Below are positions 41,984 through 53,380 of a stretch of DNA of 64,000 nucleotides, piece after piece (positions within the stretch are counted from its first letter, which is position 1; each line of letters begins with the position of its first letter). The notes under the pieces were generated by a model. It was not told the origin of the DNA. It saw only the letters and a program-made list of their open reading frames with translations, and searched no databases. Location of the stretch: positions 62,001-126,000 of the forward strand of contig NZ_JASCTH010000007.1 in assembly GCF_030009775.1 (NCBI RefSeq), written 5' to 3'. This stretch comes from Actinoplanes sandaracinus. GTDB lineage: Bacteria; Actinomycetota; Actinomycetes; Mycobacteriales; Micromonosporaceae. The position numbers and the translations under genes were made by a program.

Positions 41984-43351
41984 ATGTCCGGCACGCACCG
42001 GCCCGGACCCGACTGGGCCCGGCACGTCATCTGGTGGCACGTCTACCCGCTCGGGTTCGTCGGCGCGGAGCCGCGGGCTGACGACGGCGGGCGAGCGCCG
42101 CGGGACCAGGTGGTCCGGCACCGCCTGGAGCGGCTGACCGGCTGGCTGGACCACGCGGTCCGGCTCGGCGCCTCCGGCCTCGCCCTCGGCCCGGTCTTCG
42201 CCTCGGAGAGCCACGGCTACGACACCACCGACCACTACCGGATCGACCCACGCCTCGGCGACGACGCCGACCTCGACGCGCTGCTGAAGGCCGCGGCCGA
42301 GCGCGGCGTCCGGGTCCTGTTCGACGGGGTGTTCCATCACGTCGGCCGGTCGCATCCGGCGTTCCAGGCCGTGCTGGAGCAGGGACCGGCGGCGCCGACC
42401 GCCTCGTGGTTCCGGCTCCGCTGGCCGGACGGGCCGGAAGCCTGGAAACCCGGCACCGAGCCGGACTACGACGATTTCGAGGGCCATCATCATCTGGTCG
42501 CCCTCGACCACACCGAGCCGGCGGTGGCCGCCCACGTCGCCGACGTGATGAACCACTGGCTCGACCGTGGGATCTCCGGCTGGCGGCTCGACGCCGCGTA
42601 CGCCGTACCTGCCGCCTTCTGGGCGAAGGTCGCCGACCGGGTCCGTGCCCGCCACCCGGACGCCTACCTGATGGGTGAGGTGATCCAGGGCGACTACGCC
42701 GCCGCCGTCACGGGCGGCCACCTGGACTCGGTCACTCAGTACGAGCTGTGGAAGGCGATCTGGAGCAGCCTCAACGACCGCAACCTGTTCGAACTCGCGC
42801 ACGCGCTGCGCCGGCACGACGAGTTCCTCGACACGTTCGTGCCGTACACCTTCCTCGGCAACCACGACGTGACCCGGATCGCCAGCCGTCTCGCCGACGA
42901 ACGGCACCTGGACCACGCCCTGGTCGTGCTGACCACGGTCGGCGGCACCCCGGCGATCTACGCCGGTGACGAGCACGCCTTCCGCGGGGTCAAGGAGGAC
43001 CGTGCCGGCGGCGACGACGCGGTCCGGCCGGAGTTCCCCGAATCGCCGGACGACCTGTCGCCGCTGGGCCTGCCCACGTTCCACCGTCATCAGGAGCTGA
43101 TCGGCCTGCGGAGGCGTCATCCGTGGCTGCACGCGGCCCGCACCACGATCCTGGACACCGCGAACGAGCACCTCAGCTATGCCACCAGCGCCGGCGCGGA
43201 CGGCATCGTCGTGGCCCTGTCCACCGCGGCGACGGCGACCACGGTCCGCGCGCCCGGAGCCGGCCGGCTCCTTGCCGGTCGGGGCGACGTCGCCGACGGC
43301 CGGGTGACACTGCCCCCGCACGGCTGGGCGGTCCTGTCCCGGTCCAGCTGA
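41984..43351 (+). CDS. GH13 family glycoside hydrolase (neopullulanase/cyclomaltodextrinase-like)
   Basis: A 455-residue intracellular alpha-amylase-family enzyme with no signal peptide. The four conserved regions are LFDGVFHHVG, GISGWRLDAAYAV (nucleophile Asp), AYLMGEVIQGD (acid/base Glu) and YTFLGNHDVTR. It is somewhat shorter than typical neopullulanases and has no N-terminal N domain. It should cleave alpha-glucosidic bonds in maltodextrin-type substrates. GGAG precedes the ATG. Divergent from the flippase-like gene. Confidence 0.87.
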   Translation: MSGTHRPGPDWARHVIWWHVYPLGFVGAEPRADDGGRAPRDQVVRHRLERLTGWLDHAVRLGASGLALGPVFASESHGYDTTDHYRIDPRLGDDADLDALLKAAAERGVRVLFDGVFHHVGRSHPAFQAVLEQGPAAPTASWFRLRWPDGPEAWKPGTEPDYDDFEGHHHLVALDHTEPAVAAHVADVMNHWLDRGISGWRLDAAYAVPAAFWAKVADRVRARHPDAYLMGEVIQGDYAAAVTGGHLDSVTQYELWKAIWSSLNDRNLFELAHALRRHDEFLDTFVPYTFLGNHDVTRIASRLADERHLDHALVVLTTVGGTPAIYAGDEHAFRGVKEDRAGGDDAVRPEFPESPDDLSPLGLPTFHRHQELIGLRRRHPWLHAARTTILDTANEHLSYATSAGADGIVVALSTAATATTVRAPGAGRLLAGRGDVADGRVTLPPHGWAVLSRSS

Positions 43352-43398
43352 GTGGCTCGCGCACACCGGCCCCGGCATGTGACGAGTTCGCACGAAAC

Positions 43399-43428
43399 TT
43401 GAACGATTCCAGAAAGGGGCACTATGGT
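43399..43428 (+). promoter_or_regulatory. furA-katG promoter and probable FurA operator
   Basis: TTGAAC (43399-43404) and TATGGT (43423-43428) with an 18-bp spacer. The spacer ACGATTCCAGAAAGGGG is very like the AT-rich FurA box described upstream of mycobacterial and Streptomyces furA genes (TTGACT, ATTCCAGAAAAGGG). The start ATG at 43436 lies 7 nt after the -10 box, so the transcript is leaderless. Confidence 0.65.
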
Positions 43429-43435
43429 CGTCCCC

Positions 43436-46107
<2,672 letters not shown>

Positions 46108-46120
46108 TCCTGCTGTACGG

Positions 46121-46150
46121 ACGAGCCCCGGCCGATCGGCCGGGGCTCGT
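46121..46150 (+). terminator. bidirectional terminator after katG
   Basis: A perfect 30-bp palindrome (15-bp arms) between the convergent katG and the gene ending at 46158. Confidence 0.85.
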
Positions 46151-46157
46151 CGGCGTC

Positions 46158-47126
46158 TCAGCCGTCGATGCTCTGCGACAGGTTCGCGATGCTGGTGACC
46201 AGGGCCGTCAGATAGGCGTCGATGCGCCAGGCGGTGGCGACCACGGTCGCGAGCCGCGCCACCACCACCGGCAGCGGAACCACGGTGGTGCCGGCCGCCC
46301 AGACGATGACGCGGGCGACGAGGTCACCGATCAGCCCGCGGACGATGTCCCGGGTCAGCAGGATCAGGTCGCCGGCCGCCTTCGTGATCACGGTCATGGC
46401 GGTGCAGGTCGCGTCGAGCCCTCGGAGCGCTTCGACGTTGTTCGCCATCAGGGCGAGGTAGGCGCGCACGTCCGGCCGCCCGACCGCGCCGAGATCCTCG
46501 TCGAGGCACCGCCGCAGATCGGCGCCGATCGCGCGCAGGTCGGCGGCCATGCCGGTCCACAGGTCGGCCTGCTTGGCGACGACGTCGGGCATGCCGGTCA
46601 GGTCGTCGAGCATCTGCCGCAGCGCCGAGACGTGCGTCATCGCCCGGTCCAGGCCGGCGGCGCGCAGCGCGGCGACGGTGTCGTCGACCGGCGCCGCGAA
46701 CTCGGCCACCGGCGCGGCCTCCGCGAGCTGCGGCTCCACCCATTCCCGGCTCGACACCGTCTCCAGGACACCGTCGACGATCTCGGTCGCCGAGCGCGGG
46801 GGCTCGTCCGGGACGGGTTCGGTGTCCTCGTCGGGCAGGCCGAGGAAGTCGGCGAGCCGCTGCTCGCCGTCGGCGACCCGGGTCAGTCCGTGCACGGTCA
46901 GGACGAACGTCTCCTCGACGTACGCGACCAGTTCGTCGTGCCGGACGTACCGTTCCTCCAGCCCGGTGAGGATCCAGCCGCACAGGCGCCCGAACGCCGC
47001 CTGATCTCGCTCGAACTCCGCGACGGTGACCCGCACCCGGCCGAGCCTGGCCCGCAGCGCGTCGAGCCGGGCGGCGTGCGCCCGGAAAAGCTCCGGGCCG
47101 AACTGGTTGCCGGCCGCCGTGTCCAC
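46158..47126 (-). CDS. hypothetical helical protein
   Basis: A 322-residue, mostly helical protein. Residues 1-100 are charged helices reminiscent of WXG100/ESX-type N-termini. Residues 100-160 are acidic and Pro-rich. The C-terminal part has a hydrophobic stretch (VIVWAAGTTVVPLPVVVARL) that may insert in the membrane. GTG start without ribosome-binding site; TAGGGT 7 nt upstream suggests a leaderless mRNA. It may be related to secreted ESX substrates or toxins, but no motif confirms this. Confidence 0.5.
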   Translation of the reverse strand: MDTAAGNQFGPELFRAHAARLDALRARLGRVRVTVAEFERDQAAFGRLCGWILTGLEERYVRHDELVAYVEETFVLTVHGLTRVADGEQRLADFLGLPDEDTEPVPDEPPRSATEIVDGVLETVSSREWVEPQLAEAAPVAEFAAPVDDTVAALRAAGLDRAMTHVSALRQMLDDLTGMPDVVAKQADLWTGMAADLRAIGADLRRCLDEDLGAVGRPDVRAYLALMANNVEALRGLDATCTAMTVITKAAGDLILLTRDIVRGLIGDLVARVIVWAAGTTVVPLPVVVARLATVVATAWRIDAYLTALVTSIANLSQSIDG

Positions 47127-47176
47127 GACAGCGACCCTAATCGCCGGACACTCCGCCCGGCCGTCTGGGCCCGACG

Positions 47177-48010
47177 TCACAGCCCTTCCCGGGCCCGGGT
47201 CAGAGCCCGGCGGGCCAGCAGGCGGAACGCGCGGGGGCGGGCACTGTGGACGGCGTCGACCCCGGCGGCGGCCTCCGCGGCGGCGTTGATGGCGGCGTCC
47301 GAGAACGTGCCACCCACCAGGGCCTTCTCGGCCGCGTGGGCCCGGACCGGACACGGGCCGCCGTTCACCAGGCCGATCGCCGCCGCGCTGACCGCCCCAT
47401 CGGTGACGGTGACCGCCGCCATCGCGGCCGCCTGCGGATAGATCGTGGTACGCCGGTCCTCGGCGTACCCGGTGCCGGTTCCGGCCGGCAGCACCGGCAG
47501 CCGCGCCTCGATCAGCAGTTCCTCGGGCCGGCGCACGGTCGTGTACGGCCCGGTGAAGAACTGCTCCGCCGGAACCGTCCGGCGCCCGTCCGGTCCGGTC
47601 AGGACCAGCCGCGCGCCGACCGTGACGGCCAGGACCGGCCACTCCGCCGCCGGATTGGCGTAGGCGAGGCTGCCCAGCATGGTCCCCCGCGCCCGGATCG
47701 GCGGATGCCCGATGTGGCACACGACCAGGCGCATCAGGTCACCGAGCGGGCCGCCGACCGCGTCCGACTCGAACGCCCGGTGCCGGACCAGCGCGCCCAC
47801 CCGCAGCGTGCCTTCGGTCTCGGCCAGAGCGTCGAGCCCGGCCACCGGGTTGATGTCGACCACCCGCCGCGGCGGATGATCCATGGTCGCCATCTCCGGG
47901 ATGAGGCTCTGCCCGCCGGCCAGCACGGCCGTGTCACCGTCGGCCAGCACGCCCAGCACCTCGTCCACATTCGTCGCCGCCACGTACTCGACGGTCGCCG
48001 GCCTCATCAT
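47177..48010 (-). CDS. CoxM-like FAD-binding subunit of a molybdenum hydroxylase (orphan)
   Basis: A 277-residue flavoprotein. VLAGGQSLIPEMATM binds the FAD pyrophosphate, and RARGTMLGSLAYANPAAEWP is the second family motif, as in CoxM, XdhB and other medium subunits of xanthine dehydrogenase/CO dehydrogenase-type enzymes. GGAGGGTGA precedes the ATG pair. Genes for the molybdopterin (CoxL) and 2Fe-2S (CoxS) subunits would normally be adjacent, but none is present, so it is an orphan or must partner with a distant complex. The 121-bp gap to the GH65 gene holds no gene. Confidence 0.83.
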   Translation of the reverse strand: MMRPATVEYVAATNVDEVLGVLADGDTAVLAGGQSLIPEMATMDHPPRRVVDINPVAGLDALAETEGTLRVGALVRHRAFESDAVGGPLGDLMRLVVCHIGHPPIRARGTMLGSLAYANPAAEWPVLAVTVGARLVLTGPDGRRTVPAEQFFTGPYTTVRRPEELLIEARLPVLPAGTGTGYAEDRRTTIYPQAAAMAAVTVTDGAVSAAAIGLVNGGPCPVRAHAAEKALVGGTFSDAAINAAAEAAAGVDAVHSARPRAFRLLARRALTRAREGL

Positions 48011-48131
48011 TCACCCTCCACCAGATCAGCCACCAGACGCATACCAGCGGCTGTGTCTTAACCGGCAGGCGGAGACCATTCTCGGTCACTGCGACGGGGT
48101 GTGGGGACCACCGCCACCCGTCCGGGTGACC

Positions 48132-50495
48132 TCATCGTTCGTCGCGGCGGCGCGGCGCGTATCCCGGTGGCTGCCGCGGCGGCGGCAGGACCGGTTCCAG
48201 GGGCACGACCGGACGCGTCACCGCCTCGGCCGCGGTCACCTCCACCTCCTCGCCGTACAGCAGGATCGGCAGCCGGCCGTCGGCGCCGTCGCGCAGGCTC
48301 ACCCGGGCCGTCTCGTGGTCGGCCTCGACCAGCAGCCGCAGTCCGCTGTGCCGCAGGTTGAACCGCAGCCGGGTGATGCCGGACGGCAGCCGCGGCGCCA
48401 GCGCCAGGACCGGGCCGTGCTCGCGTTCCCGCAGCCCGCCGAACCCCTCGACGATCGCCGACCACGCCCCGGCCAGGGACGCGATGTGCAGGCCGTCGCG
48501 GGTGTTGCCGTGCAGGTCGCGCAGGTCGACCATGGCGGCCTCCCAGGCGTAGTCGTGCGCCAGCTCCAGGTGGCCCACCTCCGCGCACATGACCGCCTGG
48601 GTGCACGCCGACAGCGACGAGTCCCGCACGGTGATCCGCTCGTAGTAGTCGACGTTGCGGGCCTTCTGCGCGGGCGTGAAGTCGTCGGCGCACCAGTGCA
48701 TCGCCAGCACCAGGTCGGCCTGCTTGCACACCTGTCGGCGGTAGAGCTGGAAGTACGGGGCCCGCATCATCAGCGGCTCGTCCGGGCGCTCGGGCGGGAA
48801 GTGCCAGGGCGCGTACCGGGTGAAGCCCGCCGACTGCGGGTGCACGCCGAGCCGCTCGTCGTACGGCAGGTGCACGGCGTGCGCGCACGCCCGCCAGGTG
48901 TCCGGCTCGTCCGCCCGCACACCCAGCCGTCTCGCCAGCTCGGGGTGACGGGCGCAGGCCTCGGCCGCGGCCCGCAGGTTTCGGGCCGCCATCAGGTTGG
49001 TGAAGACGTTGTCGTCGGCGACCGCGCTGTACTCGTCGGGCCCGGTGACCCCGTCGACGTGCCAGACCCCGTCGGCGTCGTGGTGGCCGTGCGACTCCCA
49101 CAGGCGGGCCGTCTCCACCAGGATCTCCAGCCCGCACTCCTGTTCGAGGGAGCTGTCGCCGGTGATCTGCCGGTACCGGTCGACGGCCCGGGCCACGACC
49201 GCGTTCAGGTGCAGCGCGGCAGTGCCGGCCGGCCAGTACGCCGAGCACTCCTGGCCGCCGATGGTCCGCCACGGGAACGCCGCGCCGGACAACCCCAGCG
49301 TGGCGGCCCGCTCCCGGGCGTGCGGCAGGATCGCCCACCGCCAGCGCAGCGCGTCCGCGGCGGCTTGCGGGGCGACGTAGGTCAGGAGCGGCAGCACGAA
49401 GCCCTCGGTGTCCCAGAAGGCGTGACCGTCGTAGCCGGGACCGGTCAGGCCCTTGCCCGGCACGGCCCGCCGCTCGGCGCGGGCGCCGGCCTGCAGCACG
49501 TGGAACAGCCCGAACCGGACGGCCTGCTGCAGCGCCGGGTCACCGTCGATCTCCACGTCCGCGGCGTCCCAGAAGTCGTCGAGGTAGCCGCGCTGCTCGG
49601 CGACCAGACCCTCCCACCCGGCGTAGCGGGCGCCGTGCAGGGCCGCGGCGATCTGGTCGCGCATCGCCTCGGTGGAGCGGGACGTGCTCCACCCGTACCC
49701 CAGGAATTTGACGATGCGCAGCCGCCCGCCGGGCGGCAGGACGGTGACCACGGTCGTCCTCGCCCAATCCGGCCGGACGTCGGTCTCCTCCTCGTAGTCC
49801 CCGGGCGCCTCGACGATGTGGTCCATTCCGGCGGCCATCAGCAGCCCGCTGCGCCGGGTACGGTGCAGCAGCACCGCGCCGTGCTGCTCGGTGTCCTGCT
49901 CGACGGCGACCAGCGGGTCCTTGAGCGCGGCCGCGACCCGCGGATCATCGGAGACCTTCACCTGCTCCTCGTTGGCGGCCAGGCCCGACTGCGCGGTGAC
50001 GCGGACCGGCTGATCGCCCGCCTGGACCTCGTAGGCGATCGCGGCCACCGCCCGCTGGGTGAACGAGACCAGTCGCTCGCTGCGGACCCGCACCCGGCGG
50101 CCGGCCGGCGACTCCCAGTCGACGTCACGGCGCAGCAGCCCGGACCGCAGGTCGAGGACCCGCTCGTGGGCGTGCAACCGGCCCCGGTCGATGTGGAACT
50201 GCTCGTCGTCGACCATCAGGCGGATCAGCTTGCCGTCGGTGACGTTGACGACGGTCTGCCCCTGCTCGGGATAGCCGTACCCGCCCTCCGGGTACGGCAG
50301 TGGCCGCTGTTCGTAGAACGAGTTCAGGTAGGTGCCGGAGATCTCGTGCGGCTCCCCCTCGTCGAGGTTGCCGCGCAGGCCGAGATAGCCGTTGGCGAGC
50401 GCGAACACCGACTCCATCTGGGCGAGCAACCGGGTGTCGAGGCGCGTCTCGCGCACCTGCCAGGGGTCCGCCGGGCAGATCTCTTCATTGATCAT
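48132..50495 (-). CDS. GH65 family glycoside phosphorylase
   Basis: A 787-residue GH65 enzyme of usual length: N-terminal beta-sandwich (residues 1-270), (alpha/alpha)6 barrel and a small C-terminal domain. FWDTEGFVLPLL, GVTGPDEYSAVADDNVFTN with the catalytic Glu, and VCKQADLVLAMHW (phosphate-binding region) identify the family, which phosphorolyses kojibiose, trehalose or maltose. The exact disaccharide is not certain. The ATG has no clear ribosome-binding site. The C-terminal 30 residues are Pro/Arg-rich and unusual. Confidence 0.85.
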   Translation of the reverse strand: MINEEICPADPWQVRETRLDTRLLAQMESVFALANGYLGLRGNLDEGEPHEISGTYLNSFYEQRPLPYPEGGYGYPEQGQTVVNVTDGKLIRLMVDDEQFHIDRGRLHAHERVLDLRSGLLRRDVDWESPAGRRVRVRSERLVSFTQRAVAAIAYEVQAGDQPVRVTAQSGLAANEEQVKVSDDPRVAAALKDPLVAVEQDTEQHGAVLLHRTRRSGLLMAAGMDHIVEAPGDYEEETDVRPDWARTTVVTVLPPGGRLRIVKFLGYGWSTSRSTEAMRDQIAAALHGARYAGWEGLVAEQRGYLDDFWDAADVEIDGDPALQQAVRFGLFHVLQAGARAERRAVPGKGLTGPGYDGHAFWDTEGFVLPLLTYVAPQAAADALRWRWAILPHARERAATLGLSGAAFPWRTIGGQECSAYWPAGTAALHLNAVVARAVDRYRQITGDSSLEQECGLEILVETARLWESHGHHDADGVWHVDGVTGPDEYSAVADDNVFTNLMAARNLRAAAEACARHPELARRLGVRADEPDTWRACAHAVHLPYDERLGVHPQSAGFTRYAPWHFPPERPDEPLMMRAPYFQLYRRQVCKQADLVLAMHWCADDFTPAQKARNVDYYERITVRDSSLSACTQAVMCAEVGHLELAHDYAWEAAMVDLRDLHGNTRDGLHIASLAGAWSAIVEGFGGLREREHGPVLALAPRLPSGITRLRFNLRHSGLRLLVEADHETARVSLRDGADGRLPILLYGEEVEVTAAEAVTRPVVPLEPVLPPPRQPPGYAPRRRDER

Positions 50496-50616
50496 GCGAT
50501 GTGACCGGAACTGTTCATGGCAAAGCCGATTGCCCAGGCCGGTGCGGAGGAAACTGGCAGTTCCCTGAATCCTCGGCCGCGATCCGCCCCGTCCTTCTCA
50601 GCTCGGCGGCGAGCTC

Positions 50617-51183
50617 TCAGGTCACCAGGCGTTCGACGAAGGCGGCGACCACCTCGTCCGGGTCGGCGGCGGCGCCGATCGAGGTGGTGAGCATGTCCAG
50701 CAGCAGCCCGTCCATGGCGTAGTGCAGCAGCGCGATCTCGAACTCCCCGCCGGGCAGGCCGGTGGTGGCGTGGAAGGCGACGTCGTCGCGGAAGCCGCCG
50801 CGCAGGGTCGCCCCGAGGATCTCGGCGAGCTCGGGGCGGCGGGCCGCCTCCAGCCGCAGCTCGATCAGCGCACGGGTCACGTCGGGCTGCCGGGTGGTGC
50901 GCTCCAGGATGTAGCGCAGATAGTCGATGAACAGCTCGCGGGACGGCTCGCGGGCGGCCAGGGCGGCGATGACCTTCTCGTCCGGGGCGAACCGCTCCAT
51001 GATCCGTTCGCCGAGGGCGCCGAGCAGCGCGTCGCGGGAGCGGAAATAGTTCGACGCGGTGCCGGCGGGCACCCCCGCCCCGGTGTCGACGGCGCGGTGG
51101 GTGAGGCCGCGGGCGCCCTGCTCGGCGAGCACGCGCAGGCCGGCGTCGGCGAGGAGGCGACGGCGATCCGGATTTCTCGGCAT
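50617..51183 (-). CDS. TetR family transcriptional regulator
   Basis: A 188-residue regulator with the TetR helix-turn-helix at residues 8-52 (LLADAGLRVLAEQGARGLTH, then AGTASNYFRSRDALL) and a helical ligand domain. ATG start without ribosome-binding site; TACCGT 7 nt upstream fits a leaderless mRNA. It is divergent from the dihydrofolate reductase-like gene, and a dyad between them is the likely operator for both. Confidence 0.87.
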   Translation of the reverse strand: MPRNPDRRRLLADAGLRVLAEQGARGLTHRAVDTGAGVPAGTASNYFRSRDALLGALGERIMERFAPDEKVIAALAAREPSRELFIDYLRYILERTTRQPDVTRALIELRLEAARRPELAEILGATLRGGFRDDVAFHATTGLPGGEFEIALLHYAMDGLLLDMLTTSIGAAADPDEVVAAFVERLVT

Positions 51184-51200
51184 GGCGACACGGTAGCAGT

Positions 51201-51246
51201 AACCACTACAGCTGTTGTACGTTGAACCACGACAGCCATAGTGGTT
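51201..51246. promoter_or_regulatory. TetR operator region
   Basis: AACCACTA (51201-51208) and TAGTGGTT (51239-51246) are perfect 8-bp inverted arms 30 bp apart. The palindrome ACAGCTGT (51208-51215) lies within. The region is in the promoter area of the TetR gene. Confidence 0.5.
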
Positions 51247-51318
51247 CTGTTCTCATCCTGTCGCCCTCGTCCCGTCGCCCTCTTCTCCTCACCCTCGTCC
51301 CGTCGCCAGGAGGCCTCC

Positions 51319-51906
51319 ATGCGAAAGCTCGTCTACTACGTCGCCAGCACCCTCGACGGCTACATCGCCGCGCCGGACGGCTCGTGGGACTTCTTCCTCA
51401 TGCCCGCCGACCTCACCGCGCTCATGAACGCGCGCTATCCGGAGACGGTGCCCACCCACATCCGCGGGATGTTCGGCGTCGACGGCCCCAACCAGGAGTT
51501 CGACACCGTCCTGATGGGGCGCAACACCTACGAGCCCGCCCTCAAAGAGGGTTTCACCAGCCCTTACTCCCATCTGACCCAGATCGTCTTCTCGCGCACG
51601 ATCACCACCTCGCCCGACCCGGCCGTGCGGGTCGTCGCGGAGGATCCACGCGACTTCGTCGACAAGCTCAAACAGCAGCCCGGCAAGGACATCTGGCTCG
51701 CCGGCGGCGGCAGCCTCGCCGGGCACCTCATGCCGGCCGTCGACGAGTTGGTCATCAAACTCAACCCGACGATCGCCGGTGACGGCATCAAGCTCGCCGC
51801 GACCGGGTTCGACCCGCACCGGTTCACCCTGATCGAGGCCACCCCGCTGGAAAGCGGCGTCGTCGTGCTGCGCTACCGCGCGGCCCGATCATCGTCCCGG
51901 GGTTAG
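51319..51906 (+). CDS. dihydrofolate reductase-like (RibD C-terminal fold) protein
   Basis: A 195-residue protein of the bacterial bifunctional deaminase-reductase C-terminal fold. MRKLVYYVASTLDGYIAAPD is the typical start, VLMGRNTYE and IWLAGGGSLAGHLM are the NADPH-binding motifs. Many such proteins lie next to TetR regulators in actinomycetes; substrate unknown. GGAGG precedes the ATG by 5 nt. Just before it, CCTCGTCCCGTCGCC occurs twice (51266 and 51292). Confidence 0.85.
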   Translation: MRKLVYYVASTLDGYIAAPDGSWDFFLMPADLTALMNARYPETVPTHIRGMFGVDGPNQEFDTVLMGRNTYEPALKEGFTSPYSHLTQIVFSRTITTSPDPAVRVVAEDPRDFVDKLKQQPGKDIWLAGGGSLAGHLMPAVDELVIKLNPTIAGDGIKLAATGFDPHRFTLIEATPLESGVVVLRYRAARSSSRG

Positions 51907-51983
51907 CGGACCGGCGGGCAGGGCATACGGAAGACGACCATCGCGAGAACCGAGCGCGAAGTCCGCAGTGGAAAGGCTTTCTC

Positions 51984-52286
51984 ATGACCATGTACGACAC
52001 CAGCACCGATGCCCGCACCAGCACGATGGGCGCTGACATCGACGCCACCCGTGACCGGCTGCTCGACACCGACGGCCCGGCGTCCGGCTCGCGGGTCCGG
52101 CAGGCTCTCAGTGCCGCACCGGTCAAGGCCCGCCAGGCCGGCCAGGCCGTCCGCAACCGCCCCCGCACGACGGCGGTGACCACCCTGCTGCTCGTCGTCA
52201 CCGCGGTCGCCGGCACGGTGGGCGCCCGCAAGATCACTGAGGCCCGGCGACCGCGCAGCCGGTGGCAGGCGCTGCTGCGCCGCTGA
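51984..52286 (+). CDS. hypothetical single-helix membrane protein
   Basis: A 100-residue protein with a polar N-terminal region rich in Thr/Asp/Ser (residues 1-60), one membrane helix around residues 62-80 (TTAVTTLLLVVTAVAGTVGA) and an Arg-rich C-terminus. It resembles small actinobacterial membrane stress proteins of the DUF3618 type, without a clear match. GGAAAGG precedes the ATG. Confidence 0.5.
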   Translation: MTMYDTSTDARTSTMGADIDATRDRLLDTDGPASGSRVRQALSAAPVKARQAGQAVRNRPRTTAVTTLLLVVTAVAGTVGARKITEARRPRSRWQALLRR

Positions 52287-52314
52287 TCCGTGACCGGGCT
52301 GCCGCCGGCGTTCC

Positions 52315-52560
52315 GACGTGTCGGGACGCCGGCGGCAGCTCCGGCTCCATACCGGCGGGACGCCGGTGCCAGCCCCCGTTCCATGCCGGCCGCGATGCCG
52401 ACGGGCGCTCCGCCTCCATGTCGGCCAGACCGCCGACACCAGCCCCCGCCCATTGCCGGCCGGACCGCCGACGGGGGCTCCCACTCATTGCCGGCCAGAC
52501 CGCCCACGGCGGCTCCCCGCTCAGTACCAGCCAAACCGCCGACGGCGGCTCCGGCTCAGT
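52315..52560. repeat. degenerate 34-36 bp minisatellite, seven copies, adjoining a gene 3' end
   Basis: Seven diverged units (52315-52350, -52384, -52419, -52454, -52489, -52525, -52560). Each has the plan gccggccagaccgccgacgg followed by a variable GC-rich segment and a ctca(t/g)t or ccat ending. The last unit contains the minus-strand TGA stop of the SRPBCC gene ending at 52556. The stretch between 52287 and 52555 holds no gene. Confidence 0.85.
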
Positions 52561-52999
52561 GCCAGTCGCTGATCGGGACGTCGCGGGGCGAGGGGGCGCC
52601 CTCACCGGTCTCCACCAGCGACTTCAAGCTCAGCAGGTAGGAAGCCCACTTGGTGCTGCAGTGGTGCATGAACTCCACCGGCGCCGCCCAGCCCTGATGC
52701 CGGAACAGCACGATCGTGTAATCGCCGTCCTGCCGCAGGTTCCAGTCGACCGTGGTGCCGATCCATTCCTCCGGCCCGTCGACGACCCGCCACGACACCC
52801 GCTCCCGCGGCCGTAGCTCGACGACCTCCATGTCGAAACCGCCCGGCAGGAAGCGGAACTCCAGAACACCACCCTCGGCGGCGCTGCCCTTCGTATCCTC
52901 GGTCCACCAGCCGGCGAGGCCTTCGATCGTCGTCAGCGCGTCGTACACCTTCTCCGGCTGCGGGGTCTTGACGCCCACGCGGTGCAGGATGTCCACCAT
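52556..52999 (-). CDS. SRPBCC (AHSA1/START-like) domain protein
   Basis: A 147-residue hydrophobic-ligand-binding fold protein. It starts VDILHRVGVKTPQPEKVYDA, contains LAGWWTEDTKG and RVSWRVVDGPEEW, and ends with a helix with CSTKWASYLLSLKSLVETG, the pattern of AHSA1-like bacterial proteins. AGGAGG precedes the ATG. It is third in an operon after an SRPBCC and an ArsR gene (30-bp gap). Its stop lies in the last unit of a minisatellite. Confidence 0.85.
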   Translation of the reverse strand: MVDILHRVGVKTPQPEKVYDALTTIEGLAGWWTEDTKGSAAEGGVLEFRFLPGGFDMEVVELRPRERVSWRVVDGPEEWIGTTVDWNLRQDGDYTIVLFRHQGWAAPVEFMHHCSTKWASYLLSLKSLVETGEGAPSPRDVPISDWH

Positions 53000-53029
53000 C
53001 TCGTCCTCCTGATTTGGTCGATCTCGTCG

Positions 53030-53380
53030 TCATTCCTGCCGATTGCGCTGGATCGCCTCGGCGATCCGCTTGATCCGCTGCAGCCGGGCGTCCCACGCCG
53101 CGCCGACCGACGACAGCTGGGCCACGGCTCGCGCGAGCTGGGCGTCGTCGACCCGGTACAACTTCTCCCGGCCGGCCGTGGTCGCCCGGACCAGGCCGGC
53201 GCGGTCGAGGACACCGAGGTGCTTGGCCACCCCTTGCCGGGTGACCGACATCTGCTGGCTCAGCGTGGTCGCCGTGCCGTGGCCGTCGACCAGCAGCAGG
53301 TCGAGCATCCGGCGCCGGGTCGGGTCGCCGATCGCGGACCACAGATCATCGTCGACCGGGTCGGCCACCGGGACGCTCAC
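53030..53380 (-). CDS. ArsR family transcriptional regulator
   Basis: A 116-residue winged-helix regulator. LWSAIGDPTRRRMLDLLLVD and LSQQMSVTRQGVAKHLGVLD, followed by GREKLYRVD, are typical of ArsR regulators in SRPBCC gene pairs. It lacks the metal-binding cysteines. GTG start with GTGA overlap to the first SRPBCC gene. It probably binds the CGCAAC dyads upstream of the operon. Confidence 0.88.
   Translation of the reverse strand: MSVPVADPVDDDLWSAIGDPTRRRMLDLLLVDGHGTATTLSQQMSVTRQGVAKHLGVLDRAGLVRATTAGREKLYRVDDAQLARAVAQLSSVGAAWDARLQRIKRIAEAIQRNRQE

Noticed and set aside
46158-47126. Assignment as an ESX/WXG100 toxin
   Set aside because: No WXG motif, no known toxin domain and no ESX gene nearby; left as hypothetical.
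52315-52560. CRISPR array
   Set aside because: Units are contiguous, diverged and without spacers, and no cas gene is present.
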